Positions 41,651 to 50,237 of a stretch of 64,000 nucleotides of DNA are shown one piece after another. Under the pieces are notes generated by a model, which had not been told where the DNA came from, ran no database searches, and saw nothing but the letters and a program-made list of their open reading frames with translations. The position numbers and the translations under genes were made by a program. The stretch is from the NCBI GenBank assembly GCA_035557475.1, contig DATMDV010000113.1:8602-72601 (forward strand), read 5' to 3'. This DNA comes from JALOLG01 sp035557475. GTDB lineage: Bacteria; Actinomycetota; Acidimicrobiia; Acidimicrobiales; Ilumatobacteraceae. Numbering within the stretch: position 1 is the first letter of the stretch; each line of letters opens with the position of its first letter.

Positions 41651-42315
41651 CCACCCGCAACAAGACGCCCCTCGTCGTCGGCATCGTCCTCGTCGTCGTC
41701 GCCATCGTCGCCATCGCCGCGGTCGTCGCGTCGCGGGGTGGCGACGACGACGATGGCACGAACGGAACGACGAGCTCGCTTCCCGAGGAGTTGATCGGCG
41801 AGATCCGCCCGGTCACCGTCGAAGGATCGGCACTCCCGCCGCTGGAGAACCCCAACAACGACGCCGCGGTCGGTCTCGCCGCACCGGTGCTCGTCGGCGA
41901 GAGCTTCGATGGGTCGGTGGTCACGACGGCGTCAGAGGGCGGGCCGGTGATGGTCGTCTTTCTGGCTCACTGGTGCCCGCACTGCAATGACGAGATCCCG
42001 CGACTGCTCGAGCTCGAAGACGCCGGGCGGTTCCCCGACGACTTGAAGATCGTGGGTGTCAGCACGGGCGTGAGTGCCAACCGCCCGAACTTCCCACCGT
42101 CGGAGTGGATCGTCGAGAAGGGCTGGCTGTGGCCCGTGATGGCCGACGGTGTCGACTTCACGAACGGTTTCTTCATGGGCGCCGAGGCGTTCGGCGTGAA
42201 CGCCTTCCCGTTCATCACCGTCGTCGGCGCTGACGGCAACGTGCTCGGGAGGTGGGCAGGCGAGTCCGAGCCCGACGACTTCATCGCCAAGCTCGAGGCG
42301 GCGCTCGCCGCGTAG
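41647..42315 (+). CDS. Membrane-anchored TlpA-type thioredoxin-fold protein
   Basis: A 222-residue protein with an N-terminal membrane anchor (about 8-30), an acidic linker and a thioredoxin fold with active site AHWCPHC (about 108-114), a cis-proline NAFPFITV and a redoxin-like layout. It acts on the outside of the membrane, either oxidising partners together with the DsbB just upstream or reducing cytochrome c-type cysteines. The GTGA overlap with dsbB argues for an oxidising pair. Confidence 0.85.
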   Translation: MTTRNKTPLVVGIVLVVVAIVAIAAVVASRGGDDDDGTNGTTSSLPEELIGEIRPVTVEGSALPPLENPNNDAAVGLAAPVLVGESFDGSVVTTASEGGPVMVVFLAHWCPHCNDEIPRLLELEDAGRFPDDLKIVGVSTGVSANRPNFPPSEWIVEKGWLWPVMADGVDFTNGFFMGAEAFGVNAFPFITVVGADGNVLGRWAGESEPDDFIAKLEAALAA

Positions 42316-42327
42316 GGCCTCAGCACG

Positions 42328-43506
42328 TCAGGGTCGGTAGCCGATCCTGGCGGCCAGCGCCGGGGTGACGCCCCACACCGCGGCGAGACGTTCGACCGCG
42401 GCCGACGCTTCGGGGTCAGGGCGGTCGGTACGGATGGCGCGGATCATCAGGTTCTTGGCGGTGTGCTCGGTCGAGACGAACTCGATCACGTCGGTGCGGT
42501 AGCCGTGGGCGCGCAGCAGCTCGGCGCGCAATGAGTCAGTCAGCAGGTCACCGAGGCGTTCCCGCACGATCCCGTGCCGGAGCAGCGGCCCGTAGTCGGG
42601 GGGCGCGTTGGCCGTGTCGATCTGGGCTTGGAGGTCGTGCTGGCAGCAGGGCGCCGCCAACACGTAGCGCGCCCGCCAGCCGACGGCCTTCGAGAGTGCG
42701 TCGTCGGTGGCGGTGTCGCAGGCGTGAAGCGCGAGGACGAGGTCGGGCGGCTCGGCCGGCTGATGGTCGATGATCGAGCCGGCCTCGAACACCAATCCGT
42801 CCCAGCCGAGCTCTGCAACCGTGGTGTTGAGACGCTCGATCAGTTCCGCCTTCGTGTCGATGCCGGTCATCGTCACCGAGTGGCCGCGGACCTGGGTCAG
42901 GTAGTGATACGTCGCCAGCGTCAACACGCCGGCACCGCAACCGAGGTCGACGGCCCGAATCGTGTCAGGCAGGTCGGCGTCGAGCGTGTGCGACAGGATC
43001 TCGACGAAGCGCTCGACCTGGCGATGCTTGGCGCGTGCTGTCGGCTTGATGCGACCGTGCTGGTCGGTGATCCCGACCGCCCGCAGGAACGGCGCCGATT
43101 CGTCGAGCAACCGCGCCTTGGGTCGGTCATGGGCCGTGAGGATGGTGCTCGCGCTGGGGCGATGCCGCGTCAACCGGGGCGTTCCGCCGCGCGCGTGGCT
43201 CAGCTGCAGGTCGGCGTCGAGTGTGCGCACGAACGTCGAGGCGAAGCCGGTCTCGAACAGCTCATCCAACCGCGTCGCGAGCTCGCTCGGTTCGAGGTTG
43301 GCCACGACTGTCGTGCGTCCGTCGAAGACCGAAAGTTGCAGGCGGCGCCCCACCTTGAGGTCGACGGGGCGCAGCGTCACCCGCTCCGCCGACGGGTTCG
43401 CCCCTGGCAACGCGCCCGACCAGGTGGCGGAGACGAAGCGTTCCTCGTCGGTGATGGCCTCGATGAGCACCTCGATCGGCTCGGATCGGGCGGACTGGGG
43501 CTCCAC
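42328..43506 (-). CDS. SAM-dependent methyltransferase (class I)
   Basis: A 392-residue protein with an N-terminal region (about 1-130) and a Rossmann methyltransferase domain: AVDLGCGAGVLTLATYHYL (motif I), TGIDTKAELIERL, then LALHACDTATDDALS and APCCQHDLQ. The HACDTATD/CCQH pattern is shared with a COG0500-type group related to TRM13 and METTL25 proteins, suggesting RNA or protein methylation (family likeness only). The GTG at 43506 is supported by TACAGT exactly six bases ahead. Confidence 0.82.
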   Translation of the reverse strand: MEPQSARSEPIEVLIEAITDEERFVSATWSGALPGANPSAERVTLRPVDLKVGRRLQLSVFDGRTTVVANLEPSELATRLDELFETGFASTFVRTLDADLQLSHARGGTPRLTRHRPSASTILTAHDRPKARLLDESAPFLRAVGITDQHGRIKPTARAKHRQVERFVEILSHTLDADLPDTIRAVDLGCGAGVLTLATYHYLTQVRGHSVTMTGIDTKAELIERLNTTVAELGWDGLVFEAGSIIDHQPAEPPDLVLALHACDTATDDALSKAVGWRARYVLAAPCCQHDLQAQIDTANAPPDYGPLLRHGIVRERLGDLLTDSLRAELLRAHGYRTDVIEFVSTEHTAKNLMIRAIRTDRPDPEASAAVERLAAVWGVTPALAARIGYRP

Positions 43507-43512
43507 GTTTCA

Positions 43513-43518
43513 ACTGTA
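43513..43518 (-). promoter_or_regulatory. Leaderless-type -10 hexamer of methyltransferase
   Basis: TACAGT on the minus strand with a six-base gap to the GTG at 43506. Confidence 0.5.
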
Positions 43519-43563
43519 TGGGGATCGAAACTGGAAGCGGATCCGACCTGTCGACGCCGCGCC

Positions 43564-45144
43564 TCAGCGCCAGGCCGCCGGACACTCCATGTGATCGGTG
43601 ACCGCACAGTCGTCGCCGAACACGACGAAGCGGTCGAAACCGCGGAGGAACCAGCGATCGTGGGTGACGGCGATGACCGTCCCGTCGAAACGATCGAGCC
43701 CGGCTTCGAGCGCCTCCGCCGACACGAGGTCGAGGTTGTCGGTCGGCTCGTCGAGCAGCAGCAACGTCGCCCCGGAGAGCTCGAGGAGCAGGATCTGGAA
43801 GCGCGCCTGCTGGCCGCCCGACAGCGTCTGGAACGGTTGGTGGGCGCACCCTTGGATCTCGTAGCGGCGGAGCATGCCCATCGCCGGCCCGAGCACCACG
43901 TCGTGATCGTGGAGGATCTCGACGAGCGTGCGACCGATCCATTCCGGATGGTCGTGGGTCTGGTGGAACAGGCCGGGCACGACGCCGGCACCGAGGCGCC
44001 ACTTGCCGTCGTGGTCGGTCGGATATCCGGCCAGCAGGCGAAGGAAGTGGCTCTTGCCGACGCCGTTGCCGCCGAGCACCGCGACGCGCTCGCCGTACCA
44101 CAGTTCGAGGTCGAACGGATCGGTGAGGCCGGACAGCGCGAGGCCCTCGAGGATCACGGCTCGCTTGCCGGTGCGGGCACCACGCAGCCGCACGTCGATC
44201 TTCTGCGCCCGCGCCTGTGTCGGTCGCTCGTTCTTCTCGATGAACAGGCGCAGCCGGCTCTCGGCGGCCTTCAGCTTCGGCGCGAACGTGTCGCTGATCT
44301 TCGCCCGGCGAGCCATCTCGGCGACCAGCTCTTCGAGCCGCTTGCGTTCGTCGTCATAGACACCACGGTCGTGTTCGAGGCGCTCGTGCAGCGCCGCCCG
44401 GGCCGCGGCGTAGGTCGCGAAGCCGGCGCCGTGGGTCCACGTGCCCTCGGCCTCGACCGTCACGATCTTGGTCGACGACGCGGCGAGGAGCTCGCGGTCG
44501 TGACTCACGAAGAGGACCGTCTTGCGGCTCGATCGCAGCTCGCGCTCGAGCCACCGTTTGGCCGGGACATCCAGGAAGTTGTCGGGTTCGTCGAGCACGA
44601 GCACGTCGTCCTCGCCGCGGAGCAGTGCCTCCAGCGCCAGCCGCTTCTGCTCGCCGCCACTCAGTGTCGTGAGCGGCCGGTCGGCGACATGGCGGAAGTC
44701 GGCGTCGAGCGCCCGGCCGGCGCATTCGTCCCAGAGCACCTCGGCGTCGTAGCCGCCCGCGTCGCCCCACTCGGCGAGCGCCGTCGCGTAGCGCATCGGA
44801 TCGGCAGTGGCGTGGGCGTGGGCGGTGTCGAGGCGCTCAGCGGCGCGGCGAATGCGTTCCGGGGAGATCGACACGAGCAGATCGCGCACGGTGTGGATGC
44901 CGTAGTCCGCGCCGGCGGTCCCGACGAGTTGGCGCATGACGCCGAGCCGTCCCTCGATCGACACCGTGCCCGATGTCGGGGAGGTGTCGCCGCACACGAT
45001 GCGCACGAGCGTCGTCTTGCCGACCCCGTTGGCGCCGACGAGTGCCACCCGTTCGCCGTTGCCGACCGCGAAGCTGACGTCGCGGATGAGCTCGATGCCG
45101 CTCGGCAGCTTCCAGCCGACATGGCTGATCTGGATCGATCCCAC
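43564..45144 (-). CDS. ABC-F family ATPase
   Basis: A 526-residue soluble protein with two ABC domains and no membrane part: Walker A GANGVGKTT and GGNGVGKSH, signatures LSGGEQKR and LSGGQQAR, Walker B LVLDEPDNFLD and LLLDEPTDNLD, and a charged linker (about 250-310) that in this family reaches the ribosomal P/E site. ABC-F proteins act on ribosomes, either as translation factors (EttA type) or to protect from antibiotics; which applies here cannot be told. The GTG start has TAGCGT nine bases ahead. Confidence 0.9.
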   Translation of the reverse strand: MGSIQISHVGWKLPSGIELIRDVSFAVGNGERVALVGANGVGKTTLVRIVCGDTSPTSGTVSIEGRLGVMRQLVGTAGADYGIHTVRDLLVSISPERIRRAAERLDTAHAHATADPMRYATALAEWGDAGGYDAEVLWDECAGRALDADFRHVADRPLTTLSGGEQKRLALEALLRGEDDVLVLDEPDNFLDVPAKRWLERELRSSRKTVLFVSHDRELLAASSTKIVTVEAEGTWTHGAGFATYAAARAALHERLEHDRGVYDDERKRLEELVAEMARRAKISDTFAPKLKAAESRLRLFIEKNERPTQARAQKIDVRLRGARTGKRAVILEGLALSGLTDPFDLELWYGERVAVLGGNGVGKSHFLRLLAGYPTDHDGKWRLGAGVVPGLFHQTHDHPEWIGRTLVEILHDHDVVLGPAMGMLRRYEIQGCAHQPFQTLSGGQQARFQILLLELSGATLLLLDEPTDNLDLVSAEALEAGLDRFDGTVIAVTHDRWFLRGFDRFVVFGDDCAVTDHMECPAAWR

Positions 45145-45153
45145 GGTCGTCCG

Positions 45154-45159
45154 ACGCTA
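45154..45159 (-). promoter_or_regulatory. -10-like hexamer of ABC-F gene
   Basis: TAGCGT on the minus strand, nine bases before the GTG at 45144, in the 12-base gap behind larC and overlapping its last codon. Confidence 0.35.
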
Positions 45160-46368
45160 AGCGGACGACGGGCCGTCGTCGGCGGCGGTTTCGGCGCGGC
45201 GGAGGACGTCGCGCAGGGGGATGCCCAACGCTGCCGCGGCAGCGACCGCGTCGTCGTGTTCCACCTTCACCCGCGAGCCGCTCACCTTGACGTGCACGAG
45301 GTGGCCACCGACGTCGACGTGGCGTTCCTCGCGATGCTGCGGCCAGCGCTCGACGGATGTCGCCCGCACGCCGAGGGTCCCCGTCTCGCCGATCATCACG
45401 CTGCTCACGGCGGCGAACGTCGCGTCGTCGCACAGCGCGTGCACAGTGTGCGCCGGGCGACCCTTCTTCATCACGATCGGGGTCGCCCACGCGTCGTACG
45501 CGCCGGCGGCGAGCAATCCGGCGATCGTGTGGGCGAGTACCTCACCGGTGACGTCGTCGACGTTGGCCTCGACGAGCCGGGCCGGCCGGCCGGTCCCCTG
45601 CATCGCCGCACCGGACCGCACGTCGTCGCCGATCACGGCCTGCACGACGTTCGGTCGGCCCGGCGGGTCGGCCGTGCCCGCTCCGAAGCCGGTGCCGGTC
45701 ACGGTGAACGACGGGAAGGCGCCGAAGCGATCGGCGAGCACGGTCATGAGGGCGACTCCGGTCGGCGTGGCCGTCTCCATCGTGGTGTCGAGCCCCACGA
45801 CCGGGGCGTTCGCACGGGCGAGGAGTTTGGTGACGGCCGGGACCGGGTTGGGCAGCTCGCCGTGTTGGGTCCGAACGGTGCCATGGCCGACGGCGATCGG
45901 GCTGCAGACGATCGAGTCGACGCCCAGCACCTCGAGCGCGACACAGACGCCGACGACGTCGATGATCGAGTCGAGCGCACCGACCTCGTGGAGCTCGACG
46001 TCGCCGGCCGCGACGCCGTGGATCTCGCCTTCGACCTCGGCGAGGACCCGGTACACCGCCAAGGCCCGGTCGCGGGCGCGGGCGGGAAGGTCCGCCGAAC
46101 CGATCAACTCGAGCACGTCGCGAGCCGGACGGTGAGTGTGGTCAGCGTCGTCGTGACCGGTGTCGTCGTGCACGGCGACGTTCGCCCACGTCGCGCCGAC
46201 CCCGCAACGTTGGACCCGCTCGAACGCCAGCGCATACCCGTCGACGTGCAACCCGGCGAGACCATCGGCGATCGCGTCCACGCCGGCGCCGGCATCGACG
46301 AGCGCCGCCAGCAACATGTCGCCGGCCACACCGGCGCAGCAGTTGAACCACACCGTGCGCCCGCTCAT
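45157..46368 (-). CDS. larC: Nickel insertion protein LarC (nickel-pincer cofactor synthesis)
   Basis: A 403-residue LarC: N-terminal CCAGVAGDMLLAALVDAG, a histidine/aspartate-rich metal segment (HDDTGHDDADHTHRP, about 68-82), VELHEVGALDSIIDVVG, METATPTGVALMTVLA and the C-terminal ferredoxin-like part (VDDVTGEVLAHTI). LarC uses CTP to insert nickel into the pyridinium dithiocarboxylic acid mononucleotide, the last step of NPN cofactor synthesis for lactate racemase-type enzymes. Its start overlaps the larB stop. larE and larA are not in the window. Confidence 0.92.
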   Translation of the reverse strand: MSGRTVWFNCCAGVAGDMLLAALVDAGAGVDAIADGLAGLHVDGYALAFERVQRCGVGATWANVAVHDDTGHDDADHTHRPARDVLELIGSADLPARARDRALAVYRVLAEVEGEIHGVAAGDVELHEVGALDSIIDVVGVCVALEVLGVDSIVCSPIAVGHGTVRTQHGELPNPVPAVTKLLARANAPVVGLDTTMETATPTGVALMTVLADRFGAFPSFTVTGTGFGAGTADPPGRPNVVQAVIGDDVRSGAAMQGTGRPARLVEANVDDVTGEVLAHTIAGLLAAGAYDAWATPIVMKKGRPAHTVHALCDDATFAAVSSVMIGETGTLGVRATSVERWPQHREERHVDVGGHLVHVKVSGSRVKVEHDDAVAAAAALGIPLRDVLRRAETAADDGPSSA

Positions 46369-47114
46369 CGGCGCAGCATCCGCGCCACGGCGCACGCCGC
46401 ACCGAAGCCGTTGTCGATGCCGACCACCGTCACGCCGCTCGCGCACGAGGCGTGCATCGCCAACAAAGCTGTCACGCCGTCGAGGGCGGCTCCGTAGCCG
46501 ACGCTCGTCGGGACCGCGACCACGGGCGCCGACGTGAGCCCGCCGATCACACTGGCGAGCGCCCCTTCCATCCCGGCGACGACGATCACGGCGTCGGCAC
46601 CGGTGACGCGATCGAGGTGGGCGAGCAGCCGGTGGAGTCCGGCAACTCCGATGTCGTGCAATCGGTCGGCGTCGAACGCATGGGCCCGCAGCGTGATCGC
46701 CGCCTCGTCGGCGACCGGTGTGTCGGCCGTGCCGGCGCTCGCGATCAGCACTCGTTGGGCACGTGTCTGCGACGGCTCGCGCCACAGCACGCAGCCGCCG
46801 GACTGGAGGCCCGGACCGTAGATCGCCGTCGCCGCCTTCACCTGCGCCTCGTCGGCCCGCGTCAGGAGCACCGGTCCGCTGCCGTGCTCGAACAGCTCGG
46901 CGACGATGCGGACACATTGCTCGGGCGTCTTGCCCGGCCCGTACACCGCCTCGGGCATCCCTTGGCGGAGTGTGCGGTGATGGTCGACGAGTGTGTCGCC
47001 GAGGTCGGCGAACGGGAGTCGCGAGAGCCGCGCCACCGCCTCGTCGGCCGTCACCTCGCCGGACCGGATGCCGTCGATCAGCGCCCGTAGCGCGGAATCG
47101 TCCACAGGACCCAT
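46365..47114 (-). CDS. larB: Pyridinium-3,5-bisthiocarboxylic acid mononucleotide pathway carboxylase LarB
   Basis: A 249-residue LarB: helical N-terminus (about 1-75), YGPGKTPEQCVRIVAEL and a PurE-like domain with VADEAAITLRA, GVAGLHRLL and VVAGMEGALASVIGGL, ending VPTSVGYGAALDGVTALLAM and GIDNGFGAA. LarB carboxylates the pyridinium ring of nicotinic acid adenine dinucleotide, the first step of NPN cofactor synthesis. It is the first gene of a two-gene larB-larC operon with a four-base overlap. Confidence 0.93.
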   Translation of the reverse strand: MGPVDDSALRALIDGIRSGEVTADEAVARLSRLPFADLGDTLVDHHRTLRQGMPEAVYGPGKTPEQCVRIVAELFEHGSGPVLLTRADEAQVKAATAIYGPGLQSGGCVLWREPSQTRAQRVLIASAGTADTPVADEAAITLRAHAFDADRLHDIGVAGLHRLLAHLDRVTGADAVIVVAGMEGALASVIGGLTSAPVVAVPTSVGYGAALDGVTALLAMHASCASGVTVVGIDNGFGAACAVARMLRR

Positions 47115-47135
47115 GGTGCCAGACTCGGCCGAATT

Positions 47136-47203
47136 GAGTCGGCTCACCACAGGCCGACTCGTCGAACGTCTGGTCGCCGACTCGGACTGAATGAGCCGAC
47201 TCG
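47136..47203. promoter_or_regulatory. Cluster of GCCGACTC words before pheA
   Basis: GCCGACTCG occurs at 47153-47161, 47176-47184 and 47195-47203, and its reverse form GAGTCGGC at 47136-47143, all inside the 112-bp divergent gap between larB and pheA. The spacing (23, then 19 bases) is near two helical turns, so they could be regulator sites. Confidence 0.45.
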
Positions 47204-47212
47204 ATGAGACCT

Positions 47213-47218
47213 TAACCT
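47213..47218 (+). promoter_or_regulatory. -10-like hexamer of pheA
   Basis: TAACCT eight bases before the ATG at 47227; the same hexamer precedes the SDR gene. Confidence 0.4.
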
Positions 47219-47226
47219 GAGGGGCC

Positions 47227-48201
47227 ATGACGACCGACCCGATCGATCCGAGCGCGTCCACCGACCCGTCGCAGCGGGTGGGTTTCTTCGGTCCGTTCGG
47301 CACGTTCACCGAGCAGGCGGTGCGGACCCAGCCCGACCTCGCCGCTCGCGAGCTGGTCGCATATCGATCGGTACCTGACATCCTCGACGCGGTCACCGCC
47401 GGCCAGATCGGTGTCGGCTTCGTGCCGATCGAGAACTCGATCGAGGGCATGGTCAACTTCACGCTCGACGCGCTGGCGTTCGACCACGATCTGATCATCA
47501 CCCGCGACGTCGTGCTCGACATCGAGCACTGCCTCATGGCCCGCGGAGGAACCACGCTGGCCGACGTGAAGGACGTGCTGTCGATCCCGGTCGCGACTGC
47601 GCAGTGCCACCGGTTCCTGCGCGAGCAGTTGCCGGGAGCGGTGGTGCGCGCCTCGGACTCCACAGCGTCCGCCGCGCAGACCGTGAGCGAGGACCCGGCT
47701 CCCGGCGTCGCCGCGATCGCCCCGCGTGCAGCGGCCGCGCTGTACGGCCTCGAGATCATTGCGGCCGACATCGCCGACCACGACGGCAACCAGACACGAT
47801 TCGTCGCCGTCGCCCGCGACGGCATCCCGCCCCGAACCGGCCACGACCGCACGGCACTTGTGGTCTACCAGCGGGCCGACGAACCGGGCAGCCTGATCTC
47901 GATCCTCCAGGAGTTCGCCGCCCGCCGCATCAACCTGTCGAACCTGATCAGCCGTCCGACGAAGCATGGCGGGCTCGGCGACTATTGCTTCATCATCTTC
48001 GCCGAGGGTCACGTGACCGATGATCTGTTGGCCGACGCGATGCGCGCTCTGCACGCCAAGCAGGGCGACGTGAAGTTCTTCGGTTCCTATCCGGCCGCCG
48101 ACGCTGCCGACCACGATGCCCGCCAGCACGCCGATGCGCGATGGCGCGAAGCCGACGACTGGATCACCGAGCTCCAACGCCGCGTCCGCCCGTTCTCATG
48201 A
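47227..48201 (+). CDS. pheA: Prephenate dehydratase
   Basis: A 324-residue single-function prephenate dehydratase. The catalytic half has FFGPFGTFTEQA, FVPIENSIEGMV and the signature NQTRFVAVA (the Thr-Arg-Phe of the active site). The C-terminal ACT domain (about 218-295) with PGSLISILQEFAARRINLSNLISRP binds phenylalanine for feedback control. It makes phenylpyruvate from prephenate. The last Ser codon and the TGA lie inside a palindromic repeat. Confidence 0.93.
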   Translation: MTTDPIDPSASTDPSQRVGFFGPFGTFTEQAVRTQPDLAARELVAYRSVPDILDAVTAGQIGVGFVPIENSIEGMVNFTLDALAFDHDLIITRDVVLDIEHCLMARGGTTLADVKDVLSIPVATAQCHRFLREQLPGAVVRASDSTASAAQTVSEDPAPGVAAIAPRAAAALYGLEIIAADIADHDGNQTRFVAVARDGIPPRTGHDRTALVVYQRADEPGSLISILQEFAARRINLSNLISRPTKHGGLGDYCFIIFAEGHVTDDLLADAMRALHAKQGDVKFFGSYPAADAADHDARQHADARWREADDWITELQRRVRPFS

Positions 48202-48238
48202 AGTTTCGGCGTTCCCGGGGCGCCGAAACTTCACGAGA
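48194..48238. repeat. Dispersed palindromic repeat, copy 4
   Basis: Arms 48194-48211 and 48221-48238 match over 18 bp with one mismatch (A for G, as in copy 2) and a nine-base loop. The variant base creates the TGA stop of pheA (48199-48201). It fills most of the gap to the convergent SGNH gene. Confidence 0.9.
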
Positions 48239-48256
48239 TGGGAAGGGGTCAGGCGA

Positions 48257-50179
48257 TCAGACGCCGTAGACGCTGCGGATGTCGGCGGCGATGCCGGTGC
48301 CGTCGGGGTCCGGGCACGGGTCGTCGAGTGGCCCGCCACCGGTCCAGGGCGCCGCGCACGGCCGGCCTTCGAGGTGCGCGAACCAGCGTGAGAAGTAGTC
48401 GGCGAGACCGAACGCACCGCGGTTGGTGAGGTGAATCCCGTCCGGCCAGACCCAGTTGTCGCCGCGATGGTTGTAGGCGTTCCATTCGGCCACTTGCACG
48501 TCGCTGTAGCTGGGTTGGGCGGCCACACGGCGGAGGTCGGCGTTGTTCAGCTGATAGGCGCGGTTCGCGGTCGGTGACTGACCGCCCTCGCTGTACGTCA
48601 GCCACACGATCTGACGCGCACCTTTCGCTCGCGCGGCGCGCACGATCGTGTCGAACAGGTACCCGAAGTCGTCGAACCAGTCGTTGTAGCCGGTCATGAT
48701 GATCACCGCGTCGACCCATCCCGGAGTGGTGGTGATCGCTTCGTAGGCGGTGTTCGGGACCCGGTTGGTGGTGTTGCTGAGGCACGACGGGTACACGAGA
48801 CGACGACACGGCTCGGCGTCGAGGACCGGATCGAACCCGCGCATCGCGCCCGGCGCGCCGGGGATGAAGCGCACGGCGGCGAGCGTCGAGTCGCCGACGA
48901 TCAGCACTCGCGACGGTGGCCGGTCGTTCGACGGCACGGGCAGCGGCGACGCCACGGGCGTGCCGATGAAGTAGCCGGTGATGTCGACGATCAGATCGGT
49001 GCCCCGGTCGGAGAAGTAGGCGGTGCCGCGCTCCGACGTCCGGGTGATCGCCAGGTTCGGCACCGAGTCGTCACGTGTCGTGGCGTTGACGCTCGACGTC
49101 GTCGGCAGTTCCGTGCCGGCGGGGTAGGCGGTGACGAAGCCCGCCTCGTCGGTGCGCGTGAGCGTGACGTTCGTGACGATGGCAGCGGCGTCGGACAACG
49201 GGAGGCCGAGCTCACGTGTGCCGCCCCGCCACACCCGCGGTTGATCGCGGCGGGTGTCGAGCATGCGGGTCGGCGCGGTCGGTACGAACCGACCGTCGTT
49301 CGACGACGGTGCCGACGGTCCGGTGAACCACCCCACGAGATCGACGATCACGTGGCCGCCGGAGGTGGTGGCGATCGTGAATCCGCCGGGTGTGACGGGC
49401 ACGATGACCTGCGCGGCACGTGGATCGCCGCTGCCGTCAGGGTTCATGAACGAGGCGTCCGACCCGTCGGCGCCCGCCGGGAAGGCGCTGAAGAACCCGG
49501 CGACCGGTGCCCCGACGCTCGTGACGTTCACGGCGACCGCGGTCGCGTCGGCATCGACACCGGCTGGGAGCAAAATGTTGACCCGGCCGCTCGGCGCGAG
49601 TGGTACGCCGCCCCCCGCTCGCGTGTCGAGCAGTCGAGACGGGACGACGGGCATGAACCGGCCGGCAGTCGCTCCGCCGGCGACCTCGGTGAACGTGCCA
49701 GTCACGTCGACGATCAGATCGGTCGCCACGTTCGCGTACACGTCGATCGCGCCGTCCGCGCTGACCGGCACGATGCCCGAGTTGGCGGTGTCGCTCCCCG
49801 TCTCGACGTTGAGGATCGACGTCTCGGGTCGCAGCGTCCCCGCCGGATACACCGTGACGAAGCCGGTGCCCGACGTCCGCGTCGCGGTGATCGTGACCGC
49901 GGCGGCCGTGATGCCGGTCGCGATCCCGTCACGACCGGCGATCTGGACCCGGATCGTTGCCGCGTCGACGGGCGCGCACCCACACGTCGCGGCGCGGGTG
50001 TCGGCGAGACGGAGCGGACCGACCGGTGCGTAGCGCGACGGCGCCCCGACGACCGGCGGGGCGGTGCCGGCGACGGCGTGCGACGGCCCGAGCGCGGCAA
50101 TCGGCACGAGCGCCACGCTGGTGATGGCGGTGAGGGCACCGATCAACGCGGTCGATGCGAAGGTCCGTACCCCGGACAT
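48257..50179 (-). CDS. Secreted SGNH/GDSL hydrolase with three LDTR-type repeats
   Basis: A 640-residue exported protein: signal peptide (about 1-37), then three repeats of about 120 residues, each opening near (V/L)xPxRLxDTR and ending VIVDVTGxF (about 45-160, 170-285, 295-410), and a C-terminal SGNH hydrolase domain (about 425-640). The catalytic blocks are present: GDST, GYNDWF and DGIHLT. The repeats likely bind cell wall or sugar; the enzyme may remove acyl groups from polysaccharide (inference). TAGCCT lies nine bases before the ATG. Confidence 0.82.
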   Translation of the reverse strand: MSGVRTFASTALIGALTAITSVALVPIAALGPSHAVAGTAPPVVGAPSRYAPVGPLRLADTRAATCGCAPVDAATIRVQIAGRDGIATGITAAAVTITATRTSGTGFVTVYPAGTLRPETSILNVETGSDTANSGIVPVSADGAIDVYANVATDLIVDVTGTFTEVAGGATAGRFMPVVPSRLLDTRAGGGVPLAPSGRVNILLPAGVDADATAVAVNVTSVGAPVAGFFSAFPAGADGSDASFMNPDGSGDPRAAQVIVPVTPGGFTIATTSGGHVIVDLVGWFTGPSAPSSNDGRFVPTAPTRMLDTRRDQPRVWRGGTRELGLPLSDAAAIVTNVTLTRTDEAGFVTAYPAGTELPTTSSVNATTRDDSVPNLAITRTSERGTAYFSDRGTDLIVDITGYFIGTPVASPLPVPSNDRPPSRVLIVGDSTLAAVRFIPGAPGAMRGFDPVLDAEPCRRLVYPSCLSNTTNRVPNTAYEAITTTPGWVDAVIIMTGYNDWFDDFGYLFDTIVRAARAKGARQIVWLTYSEGGQSPTANRAYQLNNADLRRVAAQPSYSDVQVAEWNAYNHRGDNWVWPDGIHLTNRGAFGLADYFSRWFAHLEGRPCAAPWTGGGPLDDPCPDPDGTGIAADIRSVYGV

Positions 50180-50225
50180 GATCCGCCCAGGCTATGGGCC
50201 GACCGGGTCCGTGCGGCACGTGCCC

Positions 50226-50231
50226 TAACCT
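50226..50231 (+). promoter_or_regulatory. Leaderless-type -10 hexamer of SDR gene
   Basis: TAACCT with a six-base gap to the ATG at 50238. Confidence 0.5.
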
Positions 50232-50237
50232 CGCCGG

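Noticed and set aside
42574..46497. A + strand open frame of about 1,300 codons across four minus-strand genes
   Set aside because: It spans the methyltransferase, ABC-F, larC and larB genes in antisense, has shadow composition, and no domain likeness.
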